Origin: JAIVGV01 sp032229975
GTDB lineage: Bacteria; Acidobacteriota; Blastocatellia; Pyrinomonadales; Pyrinomonadaceae
Direction: 5' to 3'
Length of the DNA: 64,000 nt
NCBI GenBank assembly: GCA_032229975.1
Contig: JAVXVG010000030.1
Coordinates: 1 to 64,000, forward strand
Translations under genes and position numbers: made by a program
The notes under the pieces: generated by a model
The model's input: only the letters and a program-made list of their open reading frames with translations
Told to the model about the DNA's origin: nothing
Databases searched by the model: none
Shown here: one piece after another, positions 42,885-51,035 of the stretch
Position numbering within the stretch: the first letter of the stretch is position 1
Layout of the letters: each line of letters starts with the position of its first letter

Positions 42885-44364
42885 CGACTTGATCCAGTCT
42901 CGCAGATTCGCCGCGCCGCAGCACGAACCACGTCGCGCCGGAGAGCGCGATGATTGCGCCGCCCGCCGCAGCGACGACGCGGATGCCGTAGCTGTCAGCC
43001 GCCGCGCCCGATGCGTAGATAGCGCAGACCATCGCAAGCGTCGTCACGGTCTCGTGCGTGGCGAAGACGCGACCGGCGTAGTTGTTCGCGGTGCGTCGCA
43101 TCATGATCGTCTGCTGCGCCGTCCACCAGACAGCATAATTCATCTCGCGAAGCACGAGTACCGACGCTGCCGCCCACAAATTCGGCATGAGGCTGAAGAT
43201 GAAGAGGCCACAACCGTCAAAGAAGAGCGACCGGCCCATGCGCGCGCCGAGTTTACCTGCGCCGCCCCTGTTGAAGCGGCGTGCGACGGTTGCGCCGAGC
43301 ACGCCGCCCACGCCCATCGCGACGAAGAGCACGGAGATGCCGAAGTCCTTCGGTCGAGCAAGCCATGCGGAAGCAGCCTGCTCGCCGAGCCGCGCGCCGA
43401 AGACACTGTAGAGGGCCCTCGCCGCGCCGTTGCCCAAGCCCCACCCGGCGGCGACGACGAAGATCGACGCGAGCACGGCATCACCACGCATGTAACGCAG
43501 CCCTTCACGGAAGTCAGCCACCGTCACGCGCAGCACGTGCGCGACAGTGGATCGCCGTTCGCGTCTCGCAGGCGCGTTGATCTCTGAATGCCGATCTCGG
43601 ACTGCTGATCGTGTGGAATCCAAAGAGCTATGAATTGCAGATTCCAGATTTGAGATTTCAGATTCAAGCGGCAGCATCTTCGATCCGCGAAGCGTCATGC
43701 CTGATTCAGTAGATGCGACTTGTGAATCGGCAGTCACTGATCCGGCCGCTATCGTTTGCACGTCTTCTATCGTAACTCGTCGCCACTTGATTCGTCTGAT
43801 CATCTCCGCGGAGACGAGGAATGTTGCGGCGTTGACGACGAAGACGGTTTCGCGGCCCGCGAAGGTTGCGATGATGCCGCCGAGTGCGGAGCCGATGGCG
43901 ATGGTGGCGGCGGTGGTCGATGCCGAGAGCGAGTTGGCAGCGAGCAGATCGTCTGTGCGAGAGATGAGATTGGGGAGCGTCGCGCGCTTGGCGGCGTTGA
44001 AGAAGGCGGAGACGGAGAAGAGCGTCGCGCCGACGGCGTAGATGAGCGGGAGCGTCGAGAATTTTTGCGCGAGCAGGAAGCCGAGCGCGAGTACGGCGCG
44101 CGTGATGTCCGCAGTGATCATCACGCGGCGACGATCCGTGCGATCCACGACGACGCCCGCGAGAGGCCCGAAGAGGAAGAGCGGGAGGTGGCGCGCGATG
44201 GCATAGACGGCGATGGCGCGACCCTGCCGTGCGGGGCCCGCAAGCTCTATCGCGAGCGCGAGCACGGCGATGTTGTTGAGCCAGTCGCCGACCTCTGAGA
44301 CGACCTGACCCGTCCAGAGCCGCCGGAAGTCGCGGTTGCGTGCAAGCAGCTCGCGGTAGGTCAA
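42877..44364 (-). CDS. MFS transporter (EntS/MFS_3 type)
   Basis: 495 residues, 12 predicted membrane helices in two halves. Start TTG 44364 overlaps the stop of the lytic transglycosylase as TTGA, implying translational coupling; it gives the family-typical beginning LLARNRDFRRLWTGQVVSEVGDWL. GPLAGVVVDRTDRRR is the MFS loop 2-3 motif. The central cytoplasmic loop is about 90 residues long and includes the in-frame heptamer array at 43640-43667. EntS-type members export siderophores or drugs; the substrate is not predictable. Confidence 0.87.
   Translation of the reverse strand: MTYRELLARNRDFRRLWTGQVVSEVGDWLNNIAVLALAIELAGPARQGRAIAVYAIARHLPLFLFGPLAGVVVDRTDRRRVMITADITRAVLALGFLLAQKFSTLPLIYAVGATLFSVSAFFNAAKRATLPNLISRTDDLLAANSLSASTTAATIAIGSALGGIIATFAGRETVFVVNAATFLVSAEMIRRIKWRRVTIEDVQTIAAGSVTADSQVASTESGMTLRGSKMLPLESEISNLESAIHSSLDSTRSAVRDRHSEINAPARRERRSTVAHVLRVTVADFREGLRYMRGDAVLASIFVVAAGWGLGNGAARALYSVFGARLGEQAASAWLARPKDFGISVLFVAMGVGGVLGATVARRFNRGGAGKLGARMGRSLFFDGCGLFIFSLMPNLWAAASVLVLREMNYAVWWTAQQTIMMRRTANNYAGRVFATHETVTTLAMVCAIYASGAAADSYGIRVVAAAGGAIIALSGATWFVLRRGESARLDQVDG
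43640..43667 (-). repeat. In-frame heptamer array within the MFS loop
   Basis: On the plus strand GATTCCA, GATTTGA, GATTTCA, GATTCAA in tandem, coding on the minus strand for part of LESEISNLES in the loop between helices 6 and 7. Confidence 0.75.
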
Positions 44365-44966
44365 CGCTTGCCCCCGTCGCGCGCGGCTCGCTCGGCTTGG
44401 AGTTTGCGGTAACGCGCGAGGATCGATGTGACGTAAGAGCGCGTGGTGGGAAAGTCGATGCGCGCGATGAACTCGTTGCCGGTGAGAGGGGGCCGGTTCG
44501 GCGCGGTGCGATTCCATTCGACAGCGCGCGAGGGGCCCGCGTTGTAGGCGGCGAGGATGCGCGCTTCCGCGTCTGGTGTGTCGCGGTAGTCCTTCGAGAT
44601 TTTTTCCAAGTACCAGCAGCCGACCTGTATGTTGCGCTCAGGGTCGCTCAGGACGGCTACCGGGTCGCGCTCCATCGCACGGGCCATGTCCTTCATGCCT
44701 GTCTCATCGGCCCATTCGCGCGCGACCGGCGGCGTTACCTGCATCAGCCCGATCTCGCCCGCGTCGCCGCGCTTCCACGGACGAAAGTAAGTCTCCTCGT
44801 AAGCGATGCTCCACACGAGCAGGGGATCGACGCGATAGATGCGCGACTGCCGCGCGATCACTTCGTCGAAGCGATGAATCCAGAATTGATTGAAGAAGTA
44901 GAGCCCGACCGCCGCGACGATGGAGAGGAAGAGTGCGATCAGGGCCAGACGTTTCGCGGCGCGCAT
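44361..44966 (-). CDS. Membrane-anchored lytic transglycosylase (SLT domain)
   Basis: 201 residues: N-terminal membrane anchor (residues 6-25) and an SLT domain with the catalytic Glu in IAYEETYFRPW (about residue 58), GEIGLMQVTPPVA, IQVGCWYLEKI and AAYNAGPSRAV. Cleaves peptidoglycan strands to 1,6-anhydro-muropeptides. First gene of an operon with an MFS transporter and an amidohydrolase; a link between them is not obvious. Confidence 0.88.
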   Translation of the reverse strand: MRAAKRLALIALFLSIVAAVGLYFFNQFWIHRFDEVIARQSRIYRVDPLLVWSIAYEETYFRPWKRGDAGEIGLMQVTPPVAREWADETGMKDMARAMERDPVAVLSDPERNIQVGCWYLEKISKDYRDTPDAEARILAAYNAGPSRAVEWNRTAPNRPPLTGNEFIARIDFPTTRSYVTSILARYRKLQAERAARDGGKR

Positions 44967-45002
44967 CCGAGTGTCAAAGAGTGATCCCGAAAGTTGAATC
45001 TA

Positions 45003-45791
45003 CTAGTTGCGACGACGCAGGCCCTGCCACATCGCGGCGCGTGTGGTCGAGTCGTCAACGCCCTCGTAGCGCGAGCGCATGGCGCGGTGGTCGAGGACGT
45101 GACCTTGCAGCCACACGTCCGCAGAGATGGTCGCGCCCACGTCGAGCGGGCCGCCGCGAAGCGAGCGTTGATTGATGAGGACTTCAAGGCGGAAGCAGCC
45201 GAGATCGAGATAAGCCCAGTAGAGTTCGCTTCCCGAAAGCGGATTGCGTAGAGGTTTGTAAGAGAGCACGCGACCCGTCAAGCTCCAATCATTTTCGTGC
45301 GCGGCGCGCGCGGGCGCGCAAGACTCAAGCGGCTGCCAGCGCGTGCGTTCAGGCTTCGACAAAACTTTCGCGCGATAGGCGAGCCCGCACAGACCGACGT
45401 GCAGCTCCTGCGCGCGGAAACCTTCGGGGCCAACCTCCGTTAAGTTCTGCAACTCGAAGAGCACTTCCGTCTCCGTGCCATCGCAGTAGCCATGCACAAT
45501 CGCCTCGCCTTCCTCGTCGTACTCCGTGAGAGCCCAAGGGCTAATGCGTTGCGTGTAGCGCGCGCGAAAACCGGGCCGGCAATCTGCGTAGAAGACTTCG
45601 CCCGTGCCCGATTCATAGAGCACCGTCCAGACTTCCAAGCCCTCGCCGAGTTTCCAGCAGCGACCGTGCAGCACCGCGCCGCGACGCGAGAGCTGCGTGG
45701 GCTCGCCTTGATCGCCCGCGCGCTCGGCGAGGTGGTTGAAGTCCTTCTCGCTCGGCACTTCAAGCCCGATGGCTTCAAAATTCTCTTCCAT
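45003..45791 (-). CDS. Protein of unknown function
   Basis: 262 residues, no signal peptide or membrane segment. The N-terminal half is beta-rich with scattered Trp/Tyr and Cys (RCWKLGEGLEVWTVLYESGTG, YADCRPGFRARYTQR). The C-terminal region SLTGRVLSYKPLRNPLSGSELYWAYLDLGCFRLEVLINQRSLRG, followed by a QGHVL motif, resembles an OB-like barrel and may be the most conserved part. I do not recognise a family. No Shine-Dalgarno; the start lies beside a perfect heptamer hairpin. Confidence 0.65.
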   Translation of the reverse strand: MEENFEAIGLEVPSEKDFNHLAERAGDQGEPTQLSRRGAVLHGRCWKLGEGLEVWTVLYESGTGEVFYADCRPGFRARYTQRISPWALTEYDEEGEAIVHGYCDGTETEVLFELQNLTEVGPEGFRAQELHVGLCGLAYRAKVLSKPERTRWQPLESCAPARAAHENDWSLTGRVLSYKPLRNPLSGSELYWAYLDLGCFRLEVLINQRSLRGGPLDVGATISADVWLQGHVLDHRAMRSRYEGVDDSTTRAAMWQGLRRRN

Positions 45792-45803
45792 AACTTTTAG
45801 AGC

Positions 45804-45880
45804 AGAGGTCAGAGGCTAGAGGGTAGAGGTTAGTGAAAGATAGATTCTTACTAACCTCTACCCTCTAGCCTCTGACCTCT
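45804..45880. repeat. Heptamer-phased inverted repeat, perfect 31-bp stem (AGAGGTC-type)
   Basis: 45804-45834 is the exact complement of 45850-45880; loop 15 nt. Units AGAGGTC, AGAGGCT, AGAGGGT, AGAGGTT differ only in the last two positions. It touches the stop codon of the small upstream gene and the start of the hypothetical gene. Confidence 0.9.
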
Positions 45881-46107
45881 CATCCGGTGGCGCGTTTGCG
45901 TTTCTTGGGTGACTGAAAAAATTCGACCTTCTCGTCGGCGCGCGGGGCGTGTGTGCGGACGCCGCGCAGGTTGTGTGTGGGCCCGCGCTGTGGACGCACG
46001 CCGGTGCGCGCCATCTCGGCGAACAACTCCACGTCGTAGTCCGCCTCGCGCGACATCTCTTCGCGGATCGCGTGGAGCATTTCGAGGAAACGTGGTTTGC
46101 GATACAT
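45880..46107 (-). CDS. Small protein of unknown function
   Basis: 75 residues, no signal peptide or membrane helix. The first half is acidic/helical (KPRFLEMLHAIREEMSREADYDVELFAEMARTG). The second half is basic and Pro-rich, ending FFQSPKKRKRATG. I think I have seen similar starts in short acidobacterial proteins, but no function is known. The ribosome site is weak; its stop codon begins the 31-bp hairpin. Confidence 0.55.
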   Translation of the reverse strand: MYRKPRFLEMLHAIREEMSREADYDVELFAEMARTGVRPQRGPTHNLRGVRTHAPRADEKVEFFQSPKKRKRATG

Positions 46108-46158
46108 GGTCGGGAATAGTTAAACGCAAATCGCGAGTGGTAGCAAGAGCAAAAGAGT

Positions 46159-46272
46159 GTGAATGGTCAATGGTCAAATGGTAAATCGTTAATCGATCAC
46201 TCAACCGGCTGAGTGGATCGCAATTCATGATCGACGATTCACCATTGATCATTCACGATCGACCATTCACGA
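46159..46272. repeat. Heptamer-phased inverted repeat, long imperfect (GTGAATG-type)
   Basis: Left arm in 7-bp steps GTGAATG, GTCAATG, GTCAAAT from 46159; right arm CGATTCACCATTGATCATTC to 46272 is its imperfect complement. At the apex CACTCA/TGAGTG form a small hairpin. The right end supplies the TGA stop of the PIN gene. Confidence 0.7.
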
Positions 46273-46746
46273 ACGATCTTTCTCCGTCAACTCGGAGACT
46301 AAAAATTCGGGCGTGACGATGACGGGCGAGAAGAAACCGGCGGCGGTGTTGAAGAGTCGTATGCGCGCTTGCCTGCGGACGTTGGCGAGGTGGCCGAAGT
46401 TCCACGTCACCAAGTAATCGATCTTATTAACTGATGCGATGGCGACGTGCAGCGCGTCGCCGAGATACTTGCGATGGAAGATGCCGCGCGTGACGTAGCC
46501 TTCGGCAAGGATCGCTGCCTCTTCCGACACGTCGAGATGTTCAAGGGGCGCAACCAACTTGAGGTAGCCCGTGCGATGCGGCTCCGGCACGCGCTCAAGC
46601 TCGCGCGCAACGAGCGGCGAGACGACGGCCCGATACTCCGATAGCTCGCGCTCCCACCAACGGATCGTGAGATCGCGTCGGAACGGCTCGCCGTTGTCGA
46701 GATACGCGCCGATGACCGAAGTTTCAAGGTAGAGACTCTGCTTCAA
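46267..46746 (-). CDS. PIN-domain protein (VapC-like), no antitoxin seen
   Basis: 159 residues from a TTG start. PIN nuclease pattern: YLETSVIGAYLD (the first acid is Glu, as in one VapC subgroup), SPLVARELERVPE with a second acid, GDALHVAIASV with Asp, and the final VTWNFGHLAN. Expected to be a metal-dependent RNase. A partner antitoxin would be expected just upstream, but the next gene, 18 bp away, is the TPR-retropepsin; so it may be orphaned or non-toxic. C-terminal end comes from a heptamer repeat. Confidence 0.85.
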   Translation of the reverse strand: MKQSLYLETSVIGAYLDNGEPFRRDLTIRWWERELSEYRAVVSPLVARELERVPEPHRTGYLKLVAPLEHLDVSEEAAILAEGYVTRGIFHRKYLGDALHVAIASVNKIDYLVTWNFGHLANVRRQARIRLFNTAAGFFSPVIVTPEFLVSELTEKDRS

Positions 46747-46764
46747 GTGCTCAAGGGCCTTTCG

Positions 46765-48456
46765 TCAGTAAGACTGCGGTGTGATGTTCGCGTCGCGCGC
46801 TATGGGCGCGGGCGTGAAGCCGGGGATCATCTCGAAGCGCACGACGGCCCTCTGGAAGTCGAAGGTGACGCGGAAGAAGCGCAAGACGTTGCCGCCGAGG
46901 ATGCCTGTCTGCTCAAAGCCCGAAGTCTCGTTGATCGGATTCATGTCGAGGACGGCCGCCGCGAGATTCGGGTGTGTGTAAGAGCCGAGCGTGATGCGCG
47001 GCAGCATGAGCAACGGCACGTCGTCGGAGACGCCCGATGCGCCGAAGACCCTCAGCTTCATCTTCTGCACGTAGCGTTCGAGCGTCTCGCGCTCGGCGAG
47101 TTGTTGCGAGACGACGGAGACGGTCGCGCCCGTGTCGATGATGAAGTTGACGGGCTTCTCGATCCCTTCGAGGTGCAGGCTGCCGCTCCAGAAGCCACTC
47201 GATGTCGCGCGGATCGGTAGCTCGAAATCGCGCGCTGCATCGCTCGTCGCAGCGTTCGTCTTTGCAGCGTCTGTCAAGCTGTTCGTCGCGGCTGTCGCGG
47301 AAGGAGTGTGCGAGGTTGTGTTCGCGGTCGCTGTTGAGTCCTGCATCGCACTTTGATCTGCGGCTGGCCGCGCGTCGTTGCGCAGCAGCGTGAGCGTGCG
47401 CGCGCCGTAGTCGAGCGAGGCCAGATAGCTTGAGAGGACGGAGAGCCCGATGTAGCCATCGACGGGCTCCTGCTGATTCTGAAACTCGCGAATATAAACG
47501 GGCACGTTGTCGAGCCGCGCGTCGCCCATCTGGAGGGATTCGAGGAAGCCGTAAACGATCTCGAAGCGGCCGCCGCCGCCGATGGCCCTCGCCATGCCGC
47601 CGCGAGCCACCGACTTGACGCCGATCCGCTCGGCGGTCTCGGAAGAGATGACGCACATTCCCGATCCGGTATCGACGACGAAGCGGGCCATCTTCTTCGA
47701 GCCGTTCAGACGCACGTTGATGATCGGTCGGCTGTTGACGAGATCGAATTGGAGAGTCGTGCGCGGCAAGCCGCCGGTCGAATAGAGATTGCCTTGAGTC
47801 GAGATGAAGCGCAGGAAATCGATGAGCCCGTGTATGCGCGCGCGCCTGTCAGCATCGGTGCGCGGTGCGATGCGTAGGAAATTCTCGTAGGCGTCTGCCG
47901 CTTCGCGATAACGCTCGCTGCGCGCGGCGGCTTGCGCGTAGTTGAAGAGGAAGTCAGGCTCGTTCGGATCGAGATCGACGGCGCGACGGAGGCCCACGAG
48001 GGCCACCGCCGGACGATTCTCGTAGAAGTTGATCATCGAGACGCCCGCGACGGCGAGCGCGTCGTTCTGATTAAAACTGAGCGCGGTCTTGAACTCTTCG
48101 ATTGAGACAGGAAAGTCTCCGGCGGCGAGCAGCACCGAGCCGAGCAGCGCGTGCGCGCGTGCATTGAGCGGGTTCAAGGCGATAGCGCGCGCAGCATTGT
48201 CGTAGGCGTCGCGCAGGTTGCGCTGCTTGAGTTGCGCGTAGCTCAAGCCGAGCCGCGCCGTGATGTCCTTCAAATCTTTCTCGACGAGCCCGCGATACAA
48301 CTTCTCTGCCTCTTCAAACTCGCCCTCGCGCAGCGCGCGTTCCGCACGCTCACGCTCCTTCTTATCTGCCGCGCGCGCGCTTGACCCTGCGCCTGCGCTA
48401 TTAAGAAGTGTGAGCGCGATTAACGCGACGACCGCAAGACGCTTTGCTCTATTCAT
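46765..48456 (-). CDS. Exported TPR plus double retropepsin-like protein
   Basis: 563 residues. GAGG lies 6 nt before the ATG. Signal peptide (VALIALTLLNSAGAGSSARA), TPR units to about residue 200, then two retropepsin-like lobes: FVVDTGSGMCVIS (about 260) and FIIDTGATVSVVS (about 450), separated by a Thr/Ala/Ser-rich linker (about 365-405) that looks like slippage-expanded sequence. Each lobe has a matching GLSVLSSYLASL or GILGGNVLRFF strand. Possibly an exported peptidase with a substrate-docking scaffold; activity unproven. Confidence 0.82.
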   Translation of the reverse strand: MNRAKRLAVVALIALTLLNSAGAGSSARAADKKERERAERALREGEFEEAEKLYRGLVEKDLKDITARLGLSYAQLKQRNLRDAYDNAARAIALNPLNARAHALLGSVLLAAGDFPVSIEEFKTALSFNQNDALAVAGVSMINFYENRPAVALVGLRRAVDLDPNEPDFLFNYAQAAARSERYREAADAYENFLRIAPRTDADRRARIHGLIDFLRFISTQGNLYSTGGLPRTTLQFDLVNSRPIINVRLNGSKKMARFVVDTGSGMCVISSETAERIGVKSVARGGMARAIGGGGRFEIVYGFLESLQMGDARLDNVPVYIREFQNQQEPVDGYIGLSVLSSYLASLDYGARTLTLLRNDARPAADQSAMQDSTATANTTSHTPSATAATNSLTDAAKTNAATSDAARDFELPIRATSSGFWSGSLHLEGIEKPVNFIIDTGATVSVVSQQLAERETLERYVQKMKLRVFGASGVSDDVPLLMLPRITLGSYTHPNLAAAVLDMNPINETSGFEQTGILGGNVLRFFRVTFDFQRAVVRFEMIPGFTPAPIARDANITPQSY

Positions 48457-48472
48457 TACTTACCTCAACGAA

Positions 48473-48550
48473 ACGATGAAGGAGGAACGATGAAGGAGAG
48501 ACAGAATGTTTTTACTTCATCGTTCATCATTCCGACTTCATACTTTCACT
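48473..48550. repeat. Heptamer-phased inverted repeat (GATGAAG-type)
   Basis: Left ACGATGA, AGGAGGA, ACGATGA (48473-48493); right arm ACTTCATCGTTCATCATTCC and further to 48550. The right edge supplies the TGA of ogg2. Confidence 0.7.
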
Positions 48551-49223
48551 TCAAAATCTCTCCCGTCTTCATCGACCACAGTACGAGGTCGAGTTCATCG
48601 AAGTCGATGCCCACGCCTTTCGCAAAGTCGCGCAGTCGCTCTTCGGTCGCGAGATAGCGCGCGCGCGTCGTGGGCGGATCGGGCGATTCGACGACGCCGA
48701 GTTCGGCGAGACTGCGCAGGATGTGCTTGTCGAGTATGGCGTAGCCGCGATAACCCACGTTGCGCAGGAAGTGGCTCGACTCCTTGTAACCGATCCCCTT
48801 GATGTCGCGCGTGCGCGCAAGCCACTCGCGCCGCTCAACAGGATCAGCGAAACTTTCTAACCGATCGCGCAAGCGCATCGCGCACGACTCGCGCAGGTGC
48901 TCGCGCGTGACAACTATATAGCCTGAGCGCGAGCGCGGGTAGCGATGCCGGCCCGTGAGTGCACCGGCTAACTCTTCGTGCGTGCCTGCGGCGAGCAGTG
49001 GCCGCACGGCTTCGACCGAGCGCAGGCCCATGCGGGCCGACGCGCCCGCAGTGAAGATGCAGAAGACCAACTCCTCCCACAGTCGCTCGTCCGAAGCTGC
49101 TCGACGGACATCTTCAAACTCCGCCAGCCGCAGTTGAATAGCATCGCGACGCTCGCGGTGCGCGTTGCGGATCGATTCGACTGTGACGGGCGGCGGCTTC
49201 TCTCTGTGCACGGAAGTTTTCAA
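48546..49223 (-). CDS. 8-oxoguanine DNA glycosylase/AP lyase, Ogg2 (archaeal) type
   Basis: 225 residues. HhH-GPD glycosylase of the compact archaeal Ogg2 family: IKGIGYKESSHFLRNVGYRGYAILDKHILR with the Schiff-base Lys (K147) and catalytic Asp (D165), preceded by an LVFCIFTAGASARM helix. It removes 8-oxoguanine and nicks the abasic site. The family is best known from archaea and thermophiles such as Thermotoga, so its presence here is notable. Start is a TTG at 49223, or a GTG four codons in; a sigma70 promoter is close upstream. No neighbouring repair gene. Confidence 0.88.
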   Translation of the reverse strand: MKTSVHREKPPPVTVESIRNAHRERRDAIQLRLAEFEDVRRAASDERLWEELVFCIFTAGASARMGLRSVEAVRPLLAAGTHEELAGALTGRHRYPRSRSGYIVVTREHLRESCAMRLRDRLESFADPVERREWLARTRDIKGIGYKESSHFLRNVGYRGYAILDKHILRSLAELGVVESPDPPTTRARYLATEERLRDFAKGVGIDFDELDLVLWSMKTGEILK

Positions 49224-49254
49224 AGCGCGGTGCTCTGCTGATGCGTCGGCGAAA

Positions 49255-49284
49255 ATACTATGAGTCGCCTCGCGCGATTGTCAA
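49255..49284 (-). promoter_or_regulatory. sigma70-type promoter of the Ogg2 gene
   Basis: Minus strand TTGACA (49279-49284), 18 bp, TAGTAT (49255-49260); leader about 25 nt. Confidence 0.55.
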
Positions 49285-49427
49285 CGAACTCGATCTGCGT
49301 CGCATCTTCTCTGGCTGCGATGTCATGTGGTCATGACAGGGTTGCATCTCGTGAGCATGATGCGCGCATCAAAGTTCGGCGCAATCGTTCCGTGAAGGAA
49401 TTGCGCGAACTTATGGATACGGGCGCG

Positions 49428-49436
49428 TGCTATGAT
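49428..49436 (+). promoter_or_regulatory. Extended -10 promoter of dacB
   Basis: TGCTATGAT fits the TGn-extended -10 pattern; leader about 45 nt. Confidence 0.45.
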
Positions 49437-49487
49437 GAACGTCGCCCCCTCGTTCCAACACACTGAGAGAGCTTTGAGGTTCGACTG

Positions 49488-50891
49488 ATGATGGAGACGA
49501 TCTTCAACCGCGCGCTGCTTATCTTCGCGCTGCTCTTCGCGCTCGCTGCGGGCGCATCGGCGCAGGATGAGCCTTACGGGCCTGCGCCGCAAGCGACAGC
49601 GACGCCTGCGCCGCTCGTCAAGCCGACGCCCAAGCCTCTAGTCATCCCGCAGATCATGACCGTCAGTCCGGCGGCTGCGACCGAAGACGTTTATAAGATC
49701 GCGCCGACGCCGACACCCGTCTTCGAGCGACAGGGCGTCCTCATCACGACGCTCGACGGCAAGATCGTCTTGGAGCAGGCGGCGGATCAGACTTTCAATC
49801 CGGCTTCGACCCTCAAGCTCGCCACCGCACTGATGGCCCTCAAGACTTACGGCGCGGACTACCGCTTCTCGACCGTCCTCTGGACGACGGGCACGTTCGA
49901 CGCGAAGACCGGCACGGTCACGGGCGATCTCGTCGTCTCCGGTCGCGATCCATCGTTTCACGATGAGCACGCCGTTGCGCTCGCGCGCGAGTTGAATCGA
50001 CTCGGCGTGCGAAACGTGACCGGCGATCTCATCGTCTCGCCCGGCTTCACGATGAACTTCAGCTCGTCCGCTCTGCACTCCGGCGAACGCTTCTACGATA
50101 CGCTCGATGCGACGCGACGACCTGCCGTCGCGACGCGCTCTTGGTACGATGAGTGTCAGGCGAAAAACGATCAGACCTGTTTCACCGCTTCGCCGGGCGT
50201 TGCTGTGATGGGCGCAGTCCGTGTCGCGCCCGTGCCGCAGGGCGCAAAGATGCTCGTCACGCAGCATTCGAGCACGCTCGTTGACGTGCTCAAAGTTCTG
50301 CTCTGCTACTCGAACAATTTCATGGCGGCGAGGCTTGGCGAAGGATTGGGTGGCCCCTCCAACCTGCAAAGTTTTCTCGTCCGGCAGGTCGGCATCCCCG
50401 CAAATGAAGTGCGACTCGAATCGACGAACGGGCTCGGCATCAATCGACTATCCCCTCGCTCGATGATGAAAATTTACGTCGCGCTGCGCGAAGAGTTGGC
50501 GCGTCGCAAGCTACAGCCTTCGGACATTCTACCCGTCGCAGGCGTCGATCCCGGCACGCTTCAGAAACGCTACGCGACATCGATGGGGCGCGGCAGCATC
50601 GTCGCTAAGACCGGCACGCTCGGTCGCACCGATGGAGGCGTCTCCGCGCTCGTCGGCGAGATGCGCGCGCAGGACGGCGAGACCCTGCTCTTCGTCATCT
50701 TCAATCGACGCGGCAGCGTCTATCGCTTCCGGCAAGATCAAGATAGCCTCGTCGCTTCGATTCAAGCGGCGCGTGGTGGCCCCGCCCTCTTCGACTACAC
50801 ACCACACACGCTCGCCATGCGACTCTCCGATACAGAGTTCAATGCAAAAACCAAGGGCGAGTACGAAGGCAACCCGAATGATGAGCGATGA
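49488..50891 (+). CDS. dacB: D-alanyl-D-alanine carboxypeptidase/endopeptidase, PBP4 type
   Basis: 467 residues; GAGG 8 nt before the ATG (a second ATG follows). Signal peptide, then a Pro-rich linker (about 30-58). Penicillin-binding motifs: STLK (S107, K110), SNN in CYSNNFMAARL, and KTG in VAKTGTLGRTDGG. Removes terminal D-Ala from or cleaves cross-links in peptidoglycan in the periplasm. The end of the protein (NPNDER) and stop fall in a heptamer hairpin. murJ follows from its own promoter. Confidence 0.92.
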   Translation: MMETIFNRALLIFALLFALAAGASAQDEPYGPAPQATATPAPLVKPTPKPLVIPQIMTVSPAAATEDVYKIAPTPTPVFERQGVLITTLDGKIVLEQAADQTFNPASTLKLATALMALKTYGADYRFSTVLWTTGTFDAKTGTVTGDLVVSGRDPSFHDEHAVALARELNRLGVRNVTGDLIVSPGFTMNFSSSALHSGERFYDTLDATRRPAVATRSWYDECQAKNDQTCFTASPGVAVMGAVRVAPVPQGAKMLVTQHSSTLVDVLKVLLCYSNNFMAARLGEGLGGPSNLQSFLVRQVGIPANEVRLESTNGLGINRLSPRSMMKIYVALREELARRKLQPSDILPVAGVDPGTLQKRYATSMGRGSIVAKTGTLGRTDGGVSALVGEMRAQDGETLLFVIFNRRGSVYRFRQDQDSLVASIQAARGGPALFDYTPHTLAMRLSDTEFNAKTKGEYEGNPNDER

Positions 50892-50966
50892 AGTCGGAAC
50901 TATGAATGATGAAGTTGAGACGATTTGTCTGCCACTTCATCGTTCATCGTTTCGACTTCATCGCTC
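50883..50966. repeat. Heptamer-phased inverted repeat, 33-bp stem (GATGAAG-type)
   Basis: 50883-50915 pairs with 50934-50966 with 3 mismatches in 33, two of them wobble. Overlaps the dacB 3' end and lies just upstream of the murJ promoter, where it may also act as terminator. Confidence 0.85.
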
Positions 50967-50982
50967 TTATCCTCATCTCTTA

Positions 50983-50991
50983 TGTTATAAA
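50983..50991 (+). promoter_or_regulatory. Extended -10 promoter of murJ
   Basis: TGTTATAAA fits the TGn-TATAAA extended -10 pattern; leader about 45 nt. Confidence 0.45.
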
Positions 50992-51035
50992 TATTCCGTC
51001 TAAAGAAACGCATCCGACTCCGCGACGAACAGACG

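Noticed and set aside
46267..46746. PIN gene as half of a vapBC module
   Set aside because: Neither neighbour resembles an antitoxin and no small frame precedes it.
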